A stretch of DNA of 7,315 bases from Lachnospiraceae bacterium (GCA_017412265.1 JAFPYK010000016.1:1-7315), one strand, 5' to 3'. Numbered from the stretch's first letter, positions 1-6,716 are shown. Notes: generated by a model not told the origin, from the sequence alone. Program-made: numbers and translations.

Positions 1-54
1 AATCCTTTTCTTCTCATACCGTGTTCGGTTTCTTCATCTGTTGTCTGGTTAATG

Positions 55-83
55 ATTATACGTGGCGGGGGCGGGAAAGTCAA
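55..83 (-). promoter_or_regulatory. Strong sigma-A-type promoter firing leftward out of the window
   Basis: Read on the minus strand, a -35 hexamer TTGACT (83 to 78) is followed by exactly 17 bp and a perfect -10 TATAAT (60 to 55). This is one mismatch from the full consensus at the best spacing. Transcription should start near 48-49 and run off the left edge. Downstream on the same strand an AAAAGGA stretch (about 9 to 3) resembles a ribosome binding site, so the start codon of a divergent gene probably lies just outside the window. An in-window ATG at 17-15 is possible but has no binding site in front of it. The motif match is seen directly; the divergent gene is inferred. Confidence 0.7.
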
Positions 84-128
84 ATCCCTGTAAAGTGAAA
101 TTACCTTATGAAATAATGCAAAATGGTT

Positions 129-156
129 TTGATGAGGTATGCATCTATGTTATGAT
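129..156 (+). promoter_or_regulatory. Probable promoter of the 189-842 gene and ttcA
   Basis: TTGATG (129-134), a 16-bp spacer and TATGAT (151-156) match the sigma-A consensus at 4 of 6 and 5 of 6 positions. A TG dinucleotide at 148-149, one base before the -10, makes it an extended -10 promoter. The expected start near 162-164 leaves a leader of about 26 nt that contains the ribosome binding site GAGGAGGA (174-181). It lies back to back with the minus-strand promoter at 55-83, with 45 bp between the two -35 elements. Confidence 0.55.
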
Positions 157-188
157 AAGAGACAGATCAGCGTGAGGAGGAGACGAGA

Positions 189-842
189 ATGAAGATCTGG
201 CGGGCCGAGGACGTGAGAGGCCTGTATTATATGCCGGTGCCGGGGCAGAGCCGGTACGGGTACGCGGTCAGCGACACGGAGGATTTCGACGAGGTGCCGG
301 CGTGGGCCGCGCGCGGGGGATACCAGGGCGCGACGATTCGTTTTCTGGATTATGAGACCGGGAAGGTGTACGTGCCTTTTGAGAAGAAGAGAGACGTGAC
401 GTACGGGCGGCCGGTGTCGCAGGAGGGGAAGCTGTATTTCCTGCAGGGGGACTTCGGCCGGGGCGAGGTGCGGCTGTTCGCGTATCTCCCCGGGGAGGAG
501 CCGGAGGAGGCCTGTGTGCTCGCGGTCTCGGAGGTCGACCTGTACAATCTGCAGGCGGTGCCCGGGGACGTGGTCCGGGTGGTGAGCCAGGGGAAGAGCC
601 TGTGCGGCTACTGGCCGGAGCGGTTCGAGGTTCCTCTGGAGCCGAACGAGACGGTGGAATTCATCGAGAAGGACCGGATCTGGCTGTCTGCCTGGGTGGA
701 GGAAGGCCTCTGCGGGGAGCAGATCACGGATAAGTATCGGTATTATGAGACGCTGGTGGTGAAGGATTATGACGGGCAGGTGATCTTCCGCGAGACGGGG
801 TGCCTGACCTTCGATCCTCTCGGCCGGCTGTGGCTCGGATAA
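189..842 (+). CDS. Hypothetical protein, 217 aa, beta-rich, unknown function
   Basis: I do not recognise this family. The start is well supported: AGGAGG at 175-180 lies 8 nt before the ATG, and an extended -10 promoter lies just upstream. The product has no signal peptide and no hydrophobic membrane segment, so it is probably cytosolic. It is acidic and rich in Tyr, Trp, Gly and Glu. It shows alternating short strands and turns, for example GKLYFLQGDF near residue 80 and GQVIFRETGCLTFDPLGRLWLG at the C-terminus (first 20 residues: GQVIFRETGCLTFDPLGRLW). This recalls beta-propeller or beta-sandwich blades, but no repeat is regular enough to call. Base composition is strongly GC-rich, like ttcA, and typical of a native gene. 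It ends 19 nt before ttcA and probably shares its transcript. The reading frame is convincing; the function is unknown. A 303-residue antisense frame overlaps it and is a composition shadow. Confidence 0.8.
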   Translation: MKIWRAEDVRGLYYMPVPGQSRYGYAVSDTEDFDEVPAWAARGGYQGATIRFLDYETGKVYVPFEKKRDVTYGRPVSQEGKLYFLQGDFGRGEVRLFAYLPGEEPEEACVLAVSEVDLYNLQAVPGDVVRVVSQGKSLCGYWPERFEVPLEPNETVEFIEKDRIWLSAWVEEGLCGEQITDKYRYYETLVVKDYDGQVIFRETGCLTFDPLGRLWLG

Positions 843-861
843 GAACAGGCGGGGAAATGCG

Positions 862-1692
862 ATGGCGAGAGAGTTGACATACGCGCAGCAGGCGGAGCGG
901 AGCATCAGCAAGAAGTACCGGAAGGAGATCTGGACGCCTTTTATCCACGCGATCAAGGAGTATGAGCTGATCCAGGCGGGGGATCGGATCGCGGTCTGCA
1001 TCTCCGGCGGCAAGGATTCGATGCTGCTCGCGGTGCTGGTGAAGATGCTGCTTCGGATCACGGAGATCCCATTCGAGGCGGTGTATCTGGTGATGGACCC
1101 GGGGTATAACGAGGCGAACCGGGCGATGATCGAGGCGAACGCGGCGAAGCTGGAGATCCCGGTGACCGTGTTCGAGACGGAGATCTTCGACGTGGCGAAT
1201 TCGGTGCCGGACGGGTCGCCCTGCTACCTGTGCGCGCGGATGCGGCGGGGCAATCTCTACGCGAAGGCGAGGGAGCTCGGCTGCAACAAGATCGCGCTGG
1301 GACATCATTTCAGCGACGTGATCGAGACGACGGTGATGGCGATGTTCTACGGGGCGCAGCTGCAGGGAATGATGCCGAAACTGCACAGCACGAATTTCCC
1401 GGGGATGGAGCTGATCCGGCCGCTGTACTGCGTGAATGAGACTGCGGTGAAGGCCTGGCGGGACTACAACGGGCTGTCGTTCCTGCAGTGCGCCTGCCGG
1501 TTTACGGAGAACCTGGAGAACGGAACCGGCGAGTCAAAGCGCCAGGAGATCAAGGAGCTGATCGCGGAGCTGAAGAAGACCAATCCGCTGATCGAGAAGA
1601 ATATCTTCAACAGCCTGCACAACGTGTGCCTGGATACATTTCCGGCGTATAAATCAAAGGGCGAGGAGCACAGCTTCCTGGAGGAGTATTAG
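862..1692 (+). CDS. ttcA: TtcA-family tRNA thiolation enzyme (PP-loop ATPase, Fe-S type)
   Basis: Family members activate a tRNA cytidine by adenylation and replace its oxygen with sulfur; classical TtcA makes 2-thiocytidine at position 32 using a [4Fe-4S] cluster. The 276-residue protein has the ATP PP-loop SGGKDS at residues 48-53, a CYLC pair (Cys121, Cys124) followed by ARMRRG, the GHH motif at 147-149 with nearby SDVIET, and a further Cys-Ala-Cys (210, 212) where the third cluster ligand is expected. E. coli TtcA is about 311 residues, so this is a slightly short version. Start at ATG 862, preceded by a weak AGGCGGGG (847-854) and 19 nt after the previous gene, so it may be translationally coupled. 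A related role such as thiolation at another position (TtuA/Ncs6-like) cannot be excluded; the symbol is a family assignment. Confidence 0.82.
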   Translation: MARELTYAQQAERSISKKYRKEIWTPFIHAIKEYELIQAGDRIAVCISGGKDSMLLAVLVKMLLRITEIPFEAVYLVMDPGYNEANRAMIEANAAKLEIPVTVFETEIFDVANSVPDGSPCYLCARMRRGNLYAKARELGCNKIALGHHFSDVIETTVMAMFYGAQLQGMMPKLHSTNFPGMELIRPLYCVNETAVKAWRDYNGLSFLQCACRFTENLENGTGESKRQEIKELIAELKKTNPLIEKNIFNSLHNVCLDTFPAYKSKGEEHSFLEEY

Positions 1693-1707
1693 TGCCGGTT
1701 TTTCGGG

Positions 1708-1728
1708 CTTGCTTCTTGACGAAGCAAG
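1708..1728 (+). repeat. Inverted repeat (8-bp stem) between ttcA and metG
   Basis: CTTGCTTC (1708-1715) and GAAGCAAG (1721-1728) are perfect complements around a TTGAC loop. No T tract follows (the next bases are GCGTGAGGG), so it is not a standard intrinsic terminator. It starts 15 nt after the ttcA stop and overlaps the -35 element of the proposed metG promoter. It could stabilise the 3' end of the ttcA transcript, act as an operator, or be chance. Confidence 0.45.
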
Positions 1729-1745
1729 GCGTGAGGGTCTATATT
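1716..1745 (+). promoter_or_regulatory. Probable metG promoter
   Basis: TTGACG (1716-1721), an 18-bp spacer and TATATT (1740-1745) each differ from consensus by one base. Transcription would start near 1752, giving a 5' leader of roughly 43 nt. This leader is far too short for a T-box and holds only a small inverted repeat (GACAGT 1756-1761, ACTGTC 1768-1773) and the ribosome binding site AGAGGAG (1778-1784). The region is clearly AT-richer than the flanking genes. Confidence 0.6.
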
Positions 1746-1755
1746 TATGTAATAT

Positions 1756-1773
1756 GACAGTATCTGAACTGTC
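1756..1773 (+). repeat. Small inverted repeat in the metG leader
   Basis: GACAGT (1756-1761) and ACTGTC (1768-1773) are perfect 6-bp complements around the 6-nt loop ATCTGA. The element lies a few bases after the predicted metG transcription start and ends 4 nt before the ribosome binding site. It could be a 5' stabilising hairpin or a half-site pair for a regulator; with six base pairs, chance is also possible. Confidence 0.3.
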
Positions 1774-1794
1774 TGGGAGAGGAGTACTCGATAA

Positions 1795-3786
1795 ATGGCG
1801 AAAAAACCTTATTATATTACCACCGCAATCGCCTACACGTCCGGCAAGCCGCACATCGGCAACACCTACGAGATCGTGCTGGCGGACGCGATCGCGAGAT
1901 TCAAGAGAGCGCAGGGTTATGACGTGCGTTTCCAGACCGGTACCGACGAGCACGGTCAGAAGATCGAGCAGAAGGCGACCGAAGCCGGCGTGACGCCGAA
2001 GGCATTTGTCGACAGTGTCGCGGGCGAGATCAAGCGGATCTGGGATCTGATGAATACTTCGTATGACAAGTTTATCCGCACCACGGATGACTATCATGAG
2101 AAGCAGGTGCAGAAGCTTTTCAAGAAGCTCTATGATCAGGGCGATATCTATAAAGGCAGCTACGAAGGCTGGTACTGCGTGCCGGACGAGTCTTTCTGGA
2201 CCGAGTCCCAGGTGGTGGACGGCAAGTGCCCGGACTGCGGACGCCCGGTGGTGCGCGCGTCGGAGGAAGCTTATTTCTTCAAGATGAGCAAGTACGCGGA
2301 CCGTCTGATCGATCACATCGAGACGCATCCGGAGTTCATTCAGCCGGTCGCCCGGAAGAATGAGATGATGAATAATTTCCTGAAGCCCGGCCTGCAGGAT
2401 CTGTGCGTGTCCCGGACCTCCTTCAAGTGGGGCGTTCCGGTTTCATTTGACGATAAGCACGTGGTCTATGTCTGGATCGATGCTCTGTCCAACTATATCA
2501 CCGGCCTCGGCTGGGACTGCGACGGCAACTCCGACGAGCTCTACAAGAAGTACTGGCCGGCGGATCTGCATCTGATCGGCAAGGACATCCTGCGTTTCCA
2601 CACGATCTACTGGCCGATCATGCTGATGGCGGCGGGCGAGCCTCTGCCCAAGCAGGTCTTCGGACATCCCTGGCTGCTGCAGGGCGACGGCAAGATGAGC
2701 AAGTCCCGCGGCAATGTGCTGTATGCGGACGACCTCGTGAGCGTCTTCGGCGTGGACGCGGTGCGCTACTTCGTGCTGCACGAGATGCCTTTTGAAAATG
2801 ACGGCGTGATCACTTGGGAGCTGATGGTGGAGCGCATGAATTCGGACCTGGCCAATGTCCTGGGCAACCTGGTGAACCGCACGATCTCCATGACCAACAA
2901 GTATTTCGGCGGAGTGGTGACGAACACCGGTGTCAGGGAAGATGTCGATGATGAACTCATCGAGCTGACGCTTGCGACCCCGAAGAAGGTCGCGGAGAAG
3001 ATGGACAAGCTCCGCGTGGCGGATGCGATGACCGAGATCTTCACGCTCTTTAAGAGATGCAACAAATACATCGACGAGACGATGCCGTGGGCACTGGCGA
3101 AGGATGAGGCGAAGAAGGACCGTCTGGCGACGGTGCTCTACAACCTGACCGAGTCCATCACCGTGGGCGCGAGCCTGCTCGAGGCATTTATGCCGGAGAC
3201 GGCGGAGAAGATCGTGGCCCAGCTGAACACGGAGATCCGTCCGCTGGAAGCGATGGAGACCTACGGACAGTATCCGTCCGGCAACAAGGTGACCGAGAAG
3301 CCGGAGATTCTCTTCGCGCGTCTTGACCTGGCGGAGGTCCAGGCGAAGGCCGCCGAGATCCAGGCTGCGCAGCGCGCGGCCGCGGGAATCGTCGAGGAGC
3401 CGGCTGCCGAGGAGAAGGCCGAGGAGCCCGCGAAGGAAGAGATCCACGTGGAGGCGAAGGAGACGATCACCTATGATGATTTCGCGAAATGCCAGTTCGC
3501 GGTGGGCGAGATCATCTCCTGCGAAGCGGTGAAGAAGTCCAAGAAGCTGCTCTGCTCGCAGGTGAAGATCGGCGACCAGGTGCGCCAGATCCTCTCCGGC
3601 ATCAAGGGCACGTACAGCCCGGAGGAGATGGTCGGCAAGAAGGTCATGGTCCTGTTAAATCTGCCTCCGAGACAGATGGCGGGACTGACGTCTGAGGGCA
3701 CGCTTCTGTGCGCGGAAGATTCCGCGGGCAATCTGGCACTGTTGACACCCGAGAAGGATGTGGAATCCGGCTCGGAGATCTGCTGA
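1795..3786 (+). CDS. metG: Methionyl-tRNA synthetase with C-terminal tRNA-binding domain
   Basis: It charges tRNA-Met (initiator and elongator) with methionine in the cytosol. The class I signatures are clear: HIGN at residues 20-23, GTDEHGQKIE at 49-58, and KMSKS at 300-304. The zinc knuckle region shows Cys128, then Cys145-x2-Cys148, with Asp131 where a second cysteine would complete a C-x2-C pair. The WIDALSNYITGLG stretch at 227-239 and the anticodon-binding helical domain (about 345-510) follow. An Ala/Glu-rich linker (about 514-555) joins a Trbp111-type OB-fold tRNA-binding domain (about 556-663), which in this family promotes dimerisation and tRNA affinity. At 663 residues it matches Firmicute MetS-type enzymes (about 664 in Bacillus). 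The start ATG has AGGAG 10 nt upstream and its own promoter. A terminator-like hairpin follows the stop. Confidence 0.97.
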   Translation: MAKKPYYITTAIAYTSGKPHIGNTYEIVLADAIARFKRAQGYDVRFQTGTDEHGQKIEQKATEAGVTPKAFVDSVAGEIKRIWDLMNTSYDKFIRTTDDYHEKQVQKLFKKLYDQGDIYKGSYEGWYCVPDESFWTESQVVDGKCPDCGRPVVRASEEAYFFKMSKYADRLIDHIETHPEFIQPVARKNEMMNNFLKPGLQDLCVSRTSFKWGVPVSFDDKHVVYVWIDALSNYITGLGWDCDGNSDELYKKYWPADLHLIGKDILRFHTIYWPIMLMAAGEPLPKQVFGHPWLLQGDGKMSKSRGNVLYADDLVSVFGVDAVRYFVLHEMPFENDGVITWELMVERMNSDLANVLGNLVNRTISMTNKYFGGVVTNTGVREDVDDELIELTLATPKKVAEKMDKLRVADAMTEIFTLFKRCNKYIDETMPWALAKDEAKKDRLATVLYNLTESITVGASLLEAFMPETAEKIVAQLNTEIRPLEAMETYGQYPSGNKVTEKPEILFARLDLAEVQAKAAEIQAAQRAAAGIVEEPAAEEKAEEPAKEEIHVEAKETITYDDFAKCQFAVGEIISCEAVKKSKKLLCSQVKIGDQVRQILSGIKGTYSPEEMVGKKVMVLLNLPPRQMAGLTSEGTLLCAEDSAGNLALLTPEKDVESGSEIC

Positions 3787-3795
3787 GATATGCGG

Positions 3796-3824
3796 GAGCT
3801 GCCGCTTTGTGCGGCAGCTCTTTT
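3796..3824 (+). terminator. Intrinsic terminator-like hairpin after metG
   Basis: GAGCTGCCGC (3796-3805) pairs perfectly with GCGGCAGCTC (3811-3820) around a 5-nt loop TTTGT, and TTTTCT follows. The stem is 10 bp with 8 G-C pairs, starting 9 nt after the metG stop. The T tract is short, so read-through is plausible. The next gene's best ATG lies only 8 nt beyond the T run. Confidence 0.75.
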
Positions 3825-3832
3825 CTGTAACG

Positions 3833-4525
3833 ATGGAGAGAAGAAAAGGATTATCGGGCAATGCATGGAAGCTGATCGCCTGCCTGAGCATGTTCATCGA
3901 CCACATCGGCGCGGCGCTCATCGAGTGCGGCGTGATGCGCAATGCCGAGGTCTATGCGCGGGTGTGCGAGCGCTTCCCGTGGGACTGGTACCGGATCGAT
4001 AACGTGCTCCGGATTCTCGGGAGGGCAGCCTTCCCGATCTACTGCCTGCTGCTCGTGGAGGGCTTCTGCCACACGAGGAACCTGTGGACGTACGCCGGGC
4101 GGCTGGCCGTCTTCGGCCTGCTGTCAGAGGTGCCGTTTGACCTCGCGTTCATGGGGCAGCCGCTGGAGCTTGGCTATCAGAACGTCTACTGGACGCTTCT
4201 GATCGGGCTTCTTACGATCGCGGCGGTGAAGCCCCTGCTGGATCAGGGGAAGCAGGCTGCGGCCATCGGGGCCGCGGCGCTCGGCATGGTCATGGCAGAG
4301 CTGATCAGGAGCGATTACGGTGCGCTCGGCGCCGGATTTATCGTGCTGATCTATGTGATCCGGCGCGTCCGGGTCTACCGGGGGGACGGTCCGGTGTTTC
4401 TCGGCTGGGCTTATAACGGCGAGCGCGGGAAGCTTCGGCTGACCTGGTTTTTCTATCTGTTTTATCCGCTGCACCTGCTGGCGCTGGAATGCGTCCGGTA
4501 TCTGTGGCTGGGATTCTGGTATTAG
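3833..4525 (+). CDS. TraX-family integral membrane protein, 230 aa
   Basis: The family is named for F-plasmid TraX, which N-acetylates pilin; chromosomal Clostridia and Bacilli copies have no settled role and are acyltransferase-like membrane proteins. Signatures seen are SMFIDHIGA (residues 19-27), LRILGRAAFPIYC (59-71), LVEGFCHTRN (74-83), LLSEVPFDLAF (96-106), QNVYWTLLIGLLTI (116-129) and a C-terminal FYLFYPLHLLALE (207-219). About seven hydrophobic segments are visible, near 12-31, 59-76, 88-104, 117-134, 141-157, 163-178 and 205-225. I chose ATG 3833. The same frame is open back to ATG 3758, but that start would overlap metG and translate through the terminator hairpin. There is no good ribosome binding site before 3833, so the start is uncertain. 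TatD follows after 3 nt. Family call is firm, function unknown. Confidence 0.85.
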   Translation: MERRKGLSGNAWKLIACLSMFIDHIGAALIECGVMRNAEVYARVCERFPWDWYRIDNVLRILGRAAFPIYCLLLVEGFCHTRNLWTYAGRLAVFGLLSEVPFDLAFMGQPLELGYQNVYWTLLIGLLTIAAVKPLLDQGKQAAAIGAAALGMVMAELIRSDYGALGAGFIVLIYVIRRVRVYRGDGPVFLGWAYNGERGKLRLTWFFYLFYPLHLLALECVRYLWLGFWY

Positions 4526-4528
4526 AAG

Positions 4529-5311
4529 ATGAGTGATTTTCCGATATTTGATACACATGCGCATTATGACGACGAGGCCTTTGACGAGGACCGGCAGGAG
4601 CTGCTTGCGGAGCTCCCGCGGCTCGGCATCGGGCGCGTCGTGAATATGGGTTCGGACCTGGCGGGCTGCCGAGGGACGATCGCCCTGACGGAGGCCTGGG
4701 ATTACATCTACGGGGCCATCGGGGTACATCCGTCGGACTGCGGCGAGATGACCGAAGAGGACCTGGAATGGCTGCGGCAGGAGTGCCGGAGAGAGAAGAT
4801 CGTGGCCGTGGGCGAGATCGGGCTCGACTACTACTGGCCGGAGCCGGACCACGAGATCCAGAAGAAATGGTTTCGCAGGCAGCTGGGGCTTGCCCGGGAG
4901 CTGGGGCTTCCGGTGGTGATCCACAGCCGGGAGGCGGCGCAGGACACGTATGAGATTATGTGCGAGGAGAACGCCGGGGAGATCGGCGGTGTGGTGCACT
5001 GCTTTTCGTACTCGCCGGAGATGGCGGAGCGCTTCGTCCGGATGGGCTTCTACATCGGCATCGGCGGGGTGCTGACATTCAAGAACGCGAGGAAGATCCG
5101 CGAGGTCGCGGAGCGGATCCCGCTCTCACGCATCGTGCTGGAGACGGACTGTCCGTATCTCGCGCCGGTGCCGCACCGGGGCAAGAGAAATAACTCCTCG
5201 TACCTGCGCTACGTGGTGCCGGCGCTCGCCGAGATCAAGGGCGTGAGCGCGGATGAGGTGCGCAGAGTGACCTGGGAGAACGGGCGCGAGCTCTACCGGA
5301 TGGAAGAGTGA
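4529..5311 (+). CDS. tatD: TatD-family metal-dependent hydrolase (putative DNase)
   Basis: A 260-residue TIM-barrel amidohydrolase-fold enzyme; characterised TatD proteins are Mg-dependent 3'-5' exonucleases or DNases acting on single-stranded DNA or RNA. The expected metal ligands are all present: His10 and His12 in FDTHAHYDD, Glu96 in VAVGEIGLDYYW, His132 in VVIHSREA, His157 in VVHCFS, and Asp207 in LETDCPYLAP. The length is standard. It starts 3 nt after the TraX-family stop with only a weak AGAAG in front, which suggests translational coupling. It lies 24 nt before rsmA. The metG-tatD-rsmA association is widespread in Firmicutes. The assignment to the family is secure; the exact paralogue (YabD/YcfH type) is probable from context. 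Confidence 0.94.
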   Translation: MSDFPIFDTHAHYDDEAFDEDRQELLAELPRLGIGRVVNMGSDLAGCRGTIALTEAWDYIYGAIGVHPSDCGEMTEEDLEWLRQECRREKIVAVGEIGLDYYWPEPDHEIQKKWFRRQLGLARELGLPVVIHSREAAQDTYEIMCEENAGEIGGVVHCFSYSPEMAERFVRMGFYIGIGGVLTFKNARKIREVAERIPLSRIVLETDCPYLAPVPHRGKRNNSSYLRYVVPALAEIKGVSADEVRRVTWENGRELYRMEE

Positions 5312-5335
5312 GCGGAACATAAGAAGGAGCAGAGG

Positions 5336-6202
5336 ATGGCAGAACTAGGCAATCCGAAGAATACGATCGAGATTCTTCAGAAATATGATTTCCGGTTTCA
5401 GAAGAAATTCGGGCAGAATTTCCTGATCGATCCGCGGGTACTGGAGAAGATTGTCTCGGCCGCGCAGATCACGAAGGATGACGTGGTGCTGGAGATCGGG
5501 CCCGGCATCGGGACGATGACGCAGTATCTGTGCGAGAGCGCGGGGCAGGTGGCCGCGGTGGAGATCGACCGCAACCTGATCCCGATCCTTGAGGACACGC
5601 TCTCGGCCTACGACAATGTGCGCATCATCAACGAGGACATCCTGAAGACGGACCTGGCCGCGCTCTCGCAGGAGTACGGCGGGAAAGCCTTCAAGGTGGT
5701 GGCCAATCTGCCGTACTACATCACGACGCCGATCCTGATGAGCCTGCTGGAGGGCCATGTGCCGGTGAAGAATATCACGGTCATGGTGCAGAAGGAGGTT
5801 GCGGACCGGATGCAGATCGGGCCGGGCAGAAAGGATTACGGCGCGCTCTCGCTGGGCGTGCAGTATTACTGCGAGCCGTACATCGTGGCAAATGTGCCTC
5901 CGAACTGCTTTATGCCGCGGCCGAAGGTGGGCTCGGCGGTGATCCGCCTGACGCTCTACGAGAAGCCGCCGGTTGCAGTGAAGGATGAGAAGCTGATGTT
6001 CACGCTGATCCGCGCTTCCTTTAACCAGAGGAGGAAGACGCTCGCCAACGGGCTGTATAACAGCCAGGAACTGCCGTACGCCAAGGAGGAGATCGCGGAG
6101 GCGATCGCGGCTGCGGGGCTTGACGCGGGCGTGCGGGGCGAGGCGCTGACGCTTGCGCAGTTTGCGGCGCTCGCGGATGCATTTACGGAGAGACGAGGAT
6201 GA
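5336..6202 (+). CDS. rsmA: 16S rRNA (A1518/A1519-N6)-dimethyltransferase RsmA (KsgA)
   Basis: It dimethylates two adjacent adenines in the 3'-terminal hairpin (helix 45) of 16S rRNA using S-adenosylmethionine, a late quality check of the small subunit; loss gives kasugamycin resistance. The 288-residue protein shows KKFGQNFLID (23-32), SAM motif I EIGPGIGT (53-60), the acidic motif II residue Glu76, Asp101 in NEDIL, the catalytic NLPYY (124-128), FMPRPKVGS (192-200) and FNQRRKTLAN (229-238), with the usual helical C-terminal domain. AAGGAG (5324-5329) lies 6 nt before the ATG, a good binding site. Its stop overlaps the tadA start by 4 nt. Unlike Bacillus-type clusters, no rnmV lies between tatD and this gene. 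Confidence 0.97.
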   Translation: MAELGNPKNTIEILQKYDFRFQKKFGQNFLIDPRVLEKIVSAAQITKDDVVLEIGPGIGTMTQYLCESAGQVAAVEIDRNLIPILEDTLSAYDNVRIINEDILKTDLAALSQEYGGKAFKVVANLPYYITTPILMSLLEGHVPVKNITVMVQKEVADRMQIGPGRKDYGALSLGVQYYCEPYIVANVPPNCFMPRPKVGSAVIRLTLYEKPPVAVKDEKLMFTLIRASFNQRRKTLANGLYNSQELPYAKEEIAEAIAAAGLDAGVRGEALTLAQFAALADAFTERRG

Positions 6203-6681
6203 GACGGCTGAGCGAAGATGAGAGGTATATGCGGGAGGCGATCCGGCAGGCGAGGAAGGCCGCGGCGATCTACGACGTGCCGATCGGCTGCGTGATCGTC
6301 CACGAGGGGAAGATCATTGCGCGGGGGTACAACCGGAGAAATGCGGACAAGTCCACCCTGGCGCATGCGGAGATCCTGGCGATCCGGAAGGCGATGAAGA
6401 AGATCGGGGACTGGAGGCTCGAGGAGTGCACGATGTATGTGACGCTGGAGCCGTGCCAGATGTGCTCCGGCGCGATCGTGCAGGCGAGAATCCCGCGGGT
6501 GGTGATCGGGGCGATGAACCCGAAGGCCGGCTGCGCGGGGTCGATCCTGAATATCCTGGAGATGCCGCAGTTCAACCACCAGTGCGAGGTGGTACGCGGG
6601 GTCCTCGGGGAAGAGTGCTCCGAGATGATGAGCGAGTATTTTAAGGATCTGCGGATCCGGAAGAAGGAAGGAACGGCCTGA
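6199..6681 (+). CDS. tadA: tRNA-specific adenosine deaminase TadA
   Basis: It converts A34 to inosine in the anticodon of tRNA-Arg(ACG), allowing wobble decoding; it is usually essential and works as a dimer with one zinc per subunit. The zinc ligands His56 and catalytic Glu58 (HAEI) and Cys86 and Cys89 in EPCQMCSGAI are in place, as is the NPKAGCAGS stretch (108-116) seen in tRNA deaminases rather than in free-cytidine enzymes. At 160 residues it has the normal length. The ATG overlaps the rsmA stop (ATGA), with GGAG (6187-6190) 8 nt upstream inside rsmA, so the two are translationally coupled. A plain cytidine or guanine deaminase is less likely given these motifs. Confidence 0.94.
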   Translation: MRRLSEDERYMREAIRQARKAAAIYDVPIGCVIVHEGKIIARGYNRRNADKSTLAHAEILAIRKAMKKIGDWRLEECTMYVTLEPCQMCSGAIVQARIPRVVIGAMNPKAGCAGSILNILEMPQFNHQCEVVRGVLGEECSEMMSEYFKDLRIRKKEGTA

Positions 6682-6687
6682 GCCGTT
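6672..6687 (+). repeat. Short hairpin spanning the tadA stop codon
   Basis: AACGGC (6672-6677) and GCCGTT (6682-6687) are perfect complements around CTGA, and the tadA stop TGA lies in that loop. Only three T residues follow, so termination would be weak. It may be a partial attenuator between tadA and the next gene, or chance. Confidence 0.3.
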
Positions 6688-6716
6688 TACGGATATACCA
6701 CAAGCAAGGAGGATGA

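Noticed and set aside
150..1061. Long 303-residue antisense frame opposite the unknown gene and ttcA
   Set aside because: The product is Arg/Leu/His/Pro-rich low-information sequence typical of the reverse strand of GC-rich genes, and the opposite strand encodes a clear enzyme there.
1709..1993. 94-residue + strand frame starting before metG
   Set aside because: It runs out of frame into metG and becomes Arg/Ser-rich; its start overlaps the hairpin and promoter, and metG explains the sequence.
2443..3447. 334-residue antisense frame inside metG
   Set aside because: It lies wholly opposite a firmly identified metG, has shadow-like composition and no ribosome binding site that I could support.
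3742..3766. Perfect -35 hexamer TTGACA near the end of metG as a promoter for the TraX operon
   Set aside because: No acceptable -10 lies 16-18 bp downstream (the bases there are about AATCCGG), and it lies within conserved metG coding sequence, before the terminator hairpin.
4232..4249. CCCCTG / CAGGGG inverted repeat inside the TraX-family gene
   Set aside because: A 6-bp stem in the middle of a coding region with no T tract, explained by codons of the protein.
4124..4999. 291-residue antisense frame opposite the TraX and tatD genes
   Set aside because: It spans two well-supported genes on the other strand and contains only His/Arg/Leu/Pro-rich shadow sequence.
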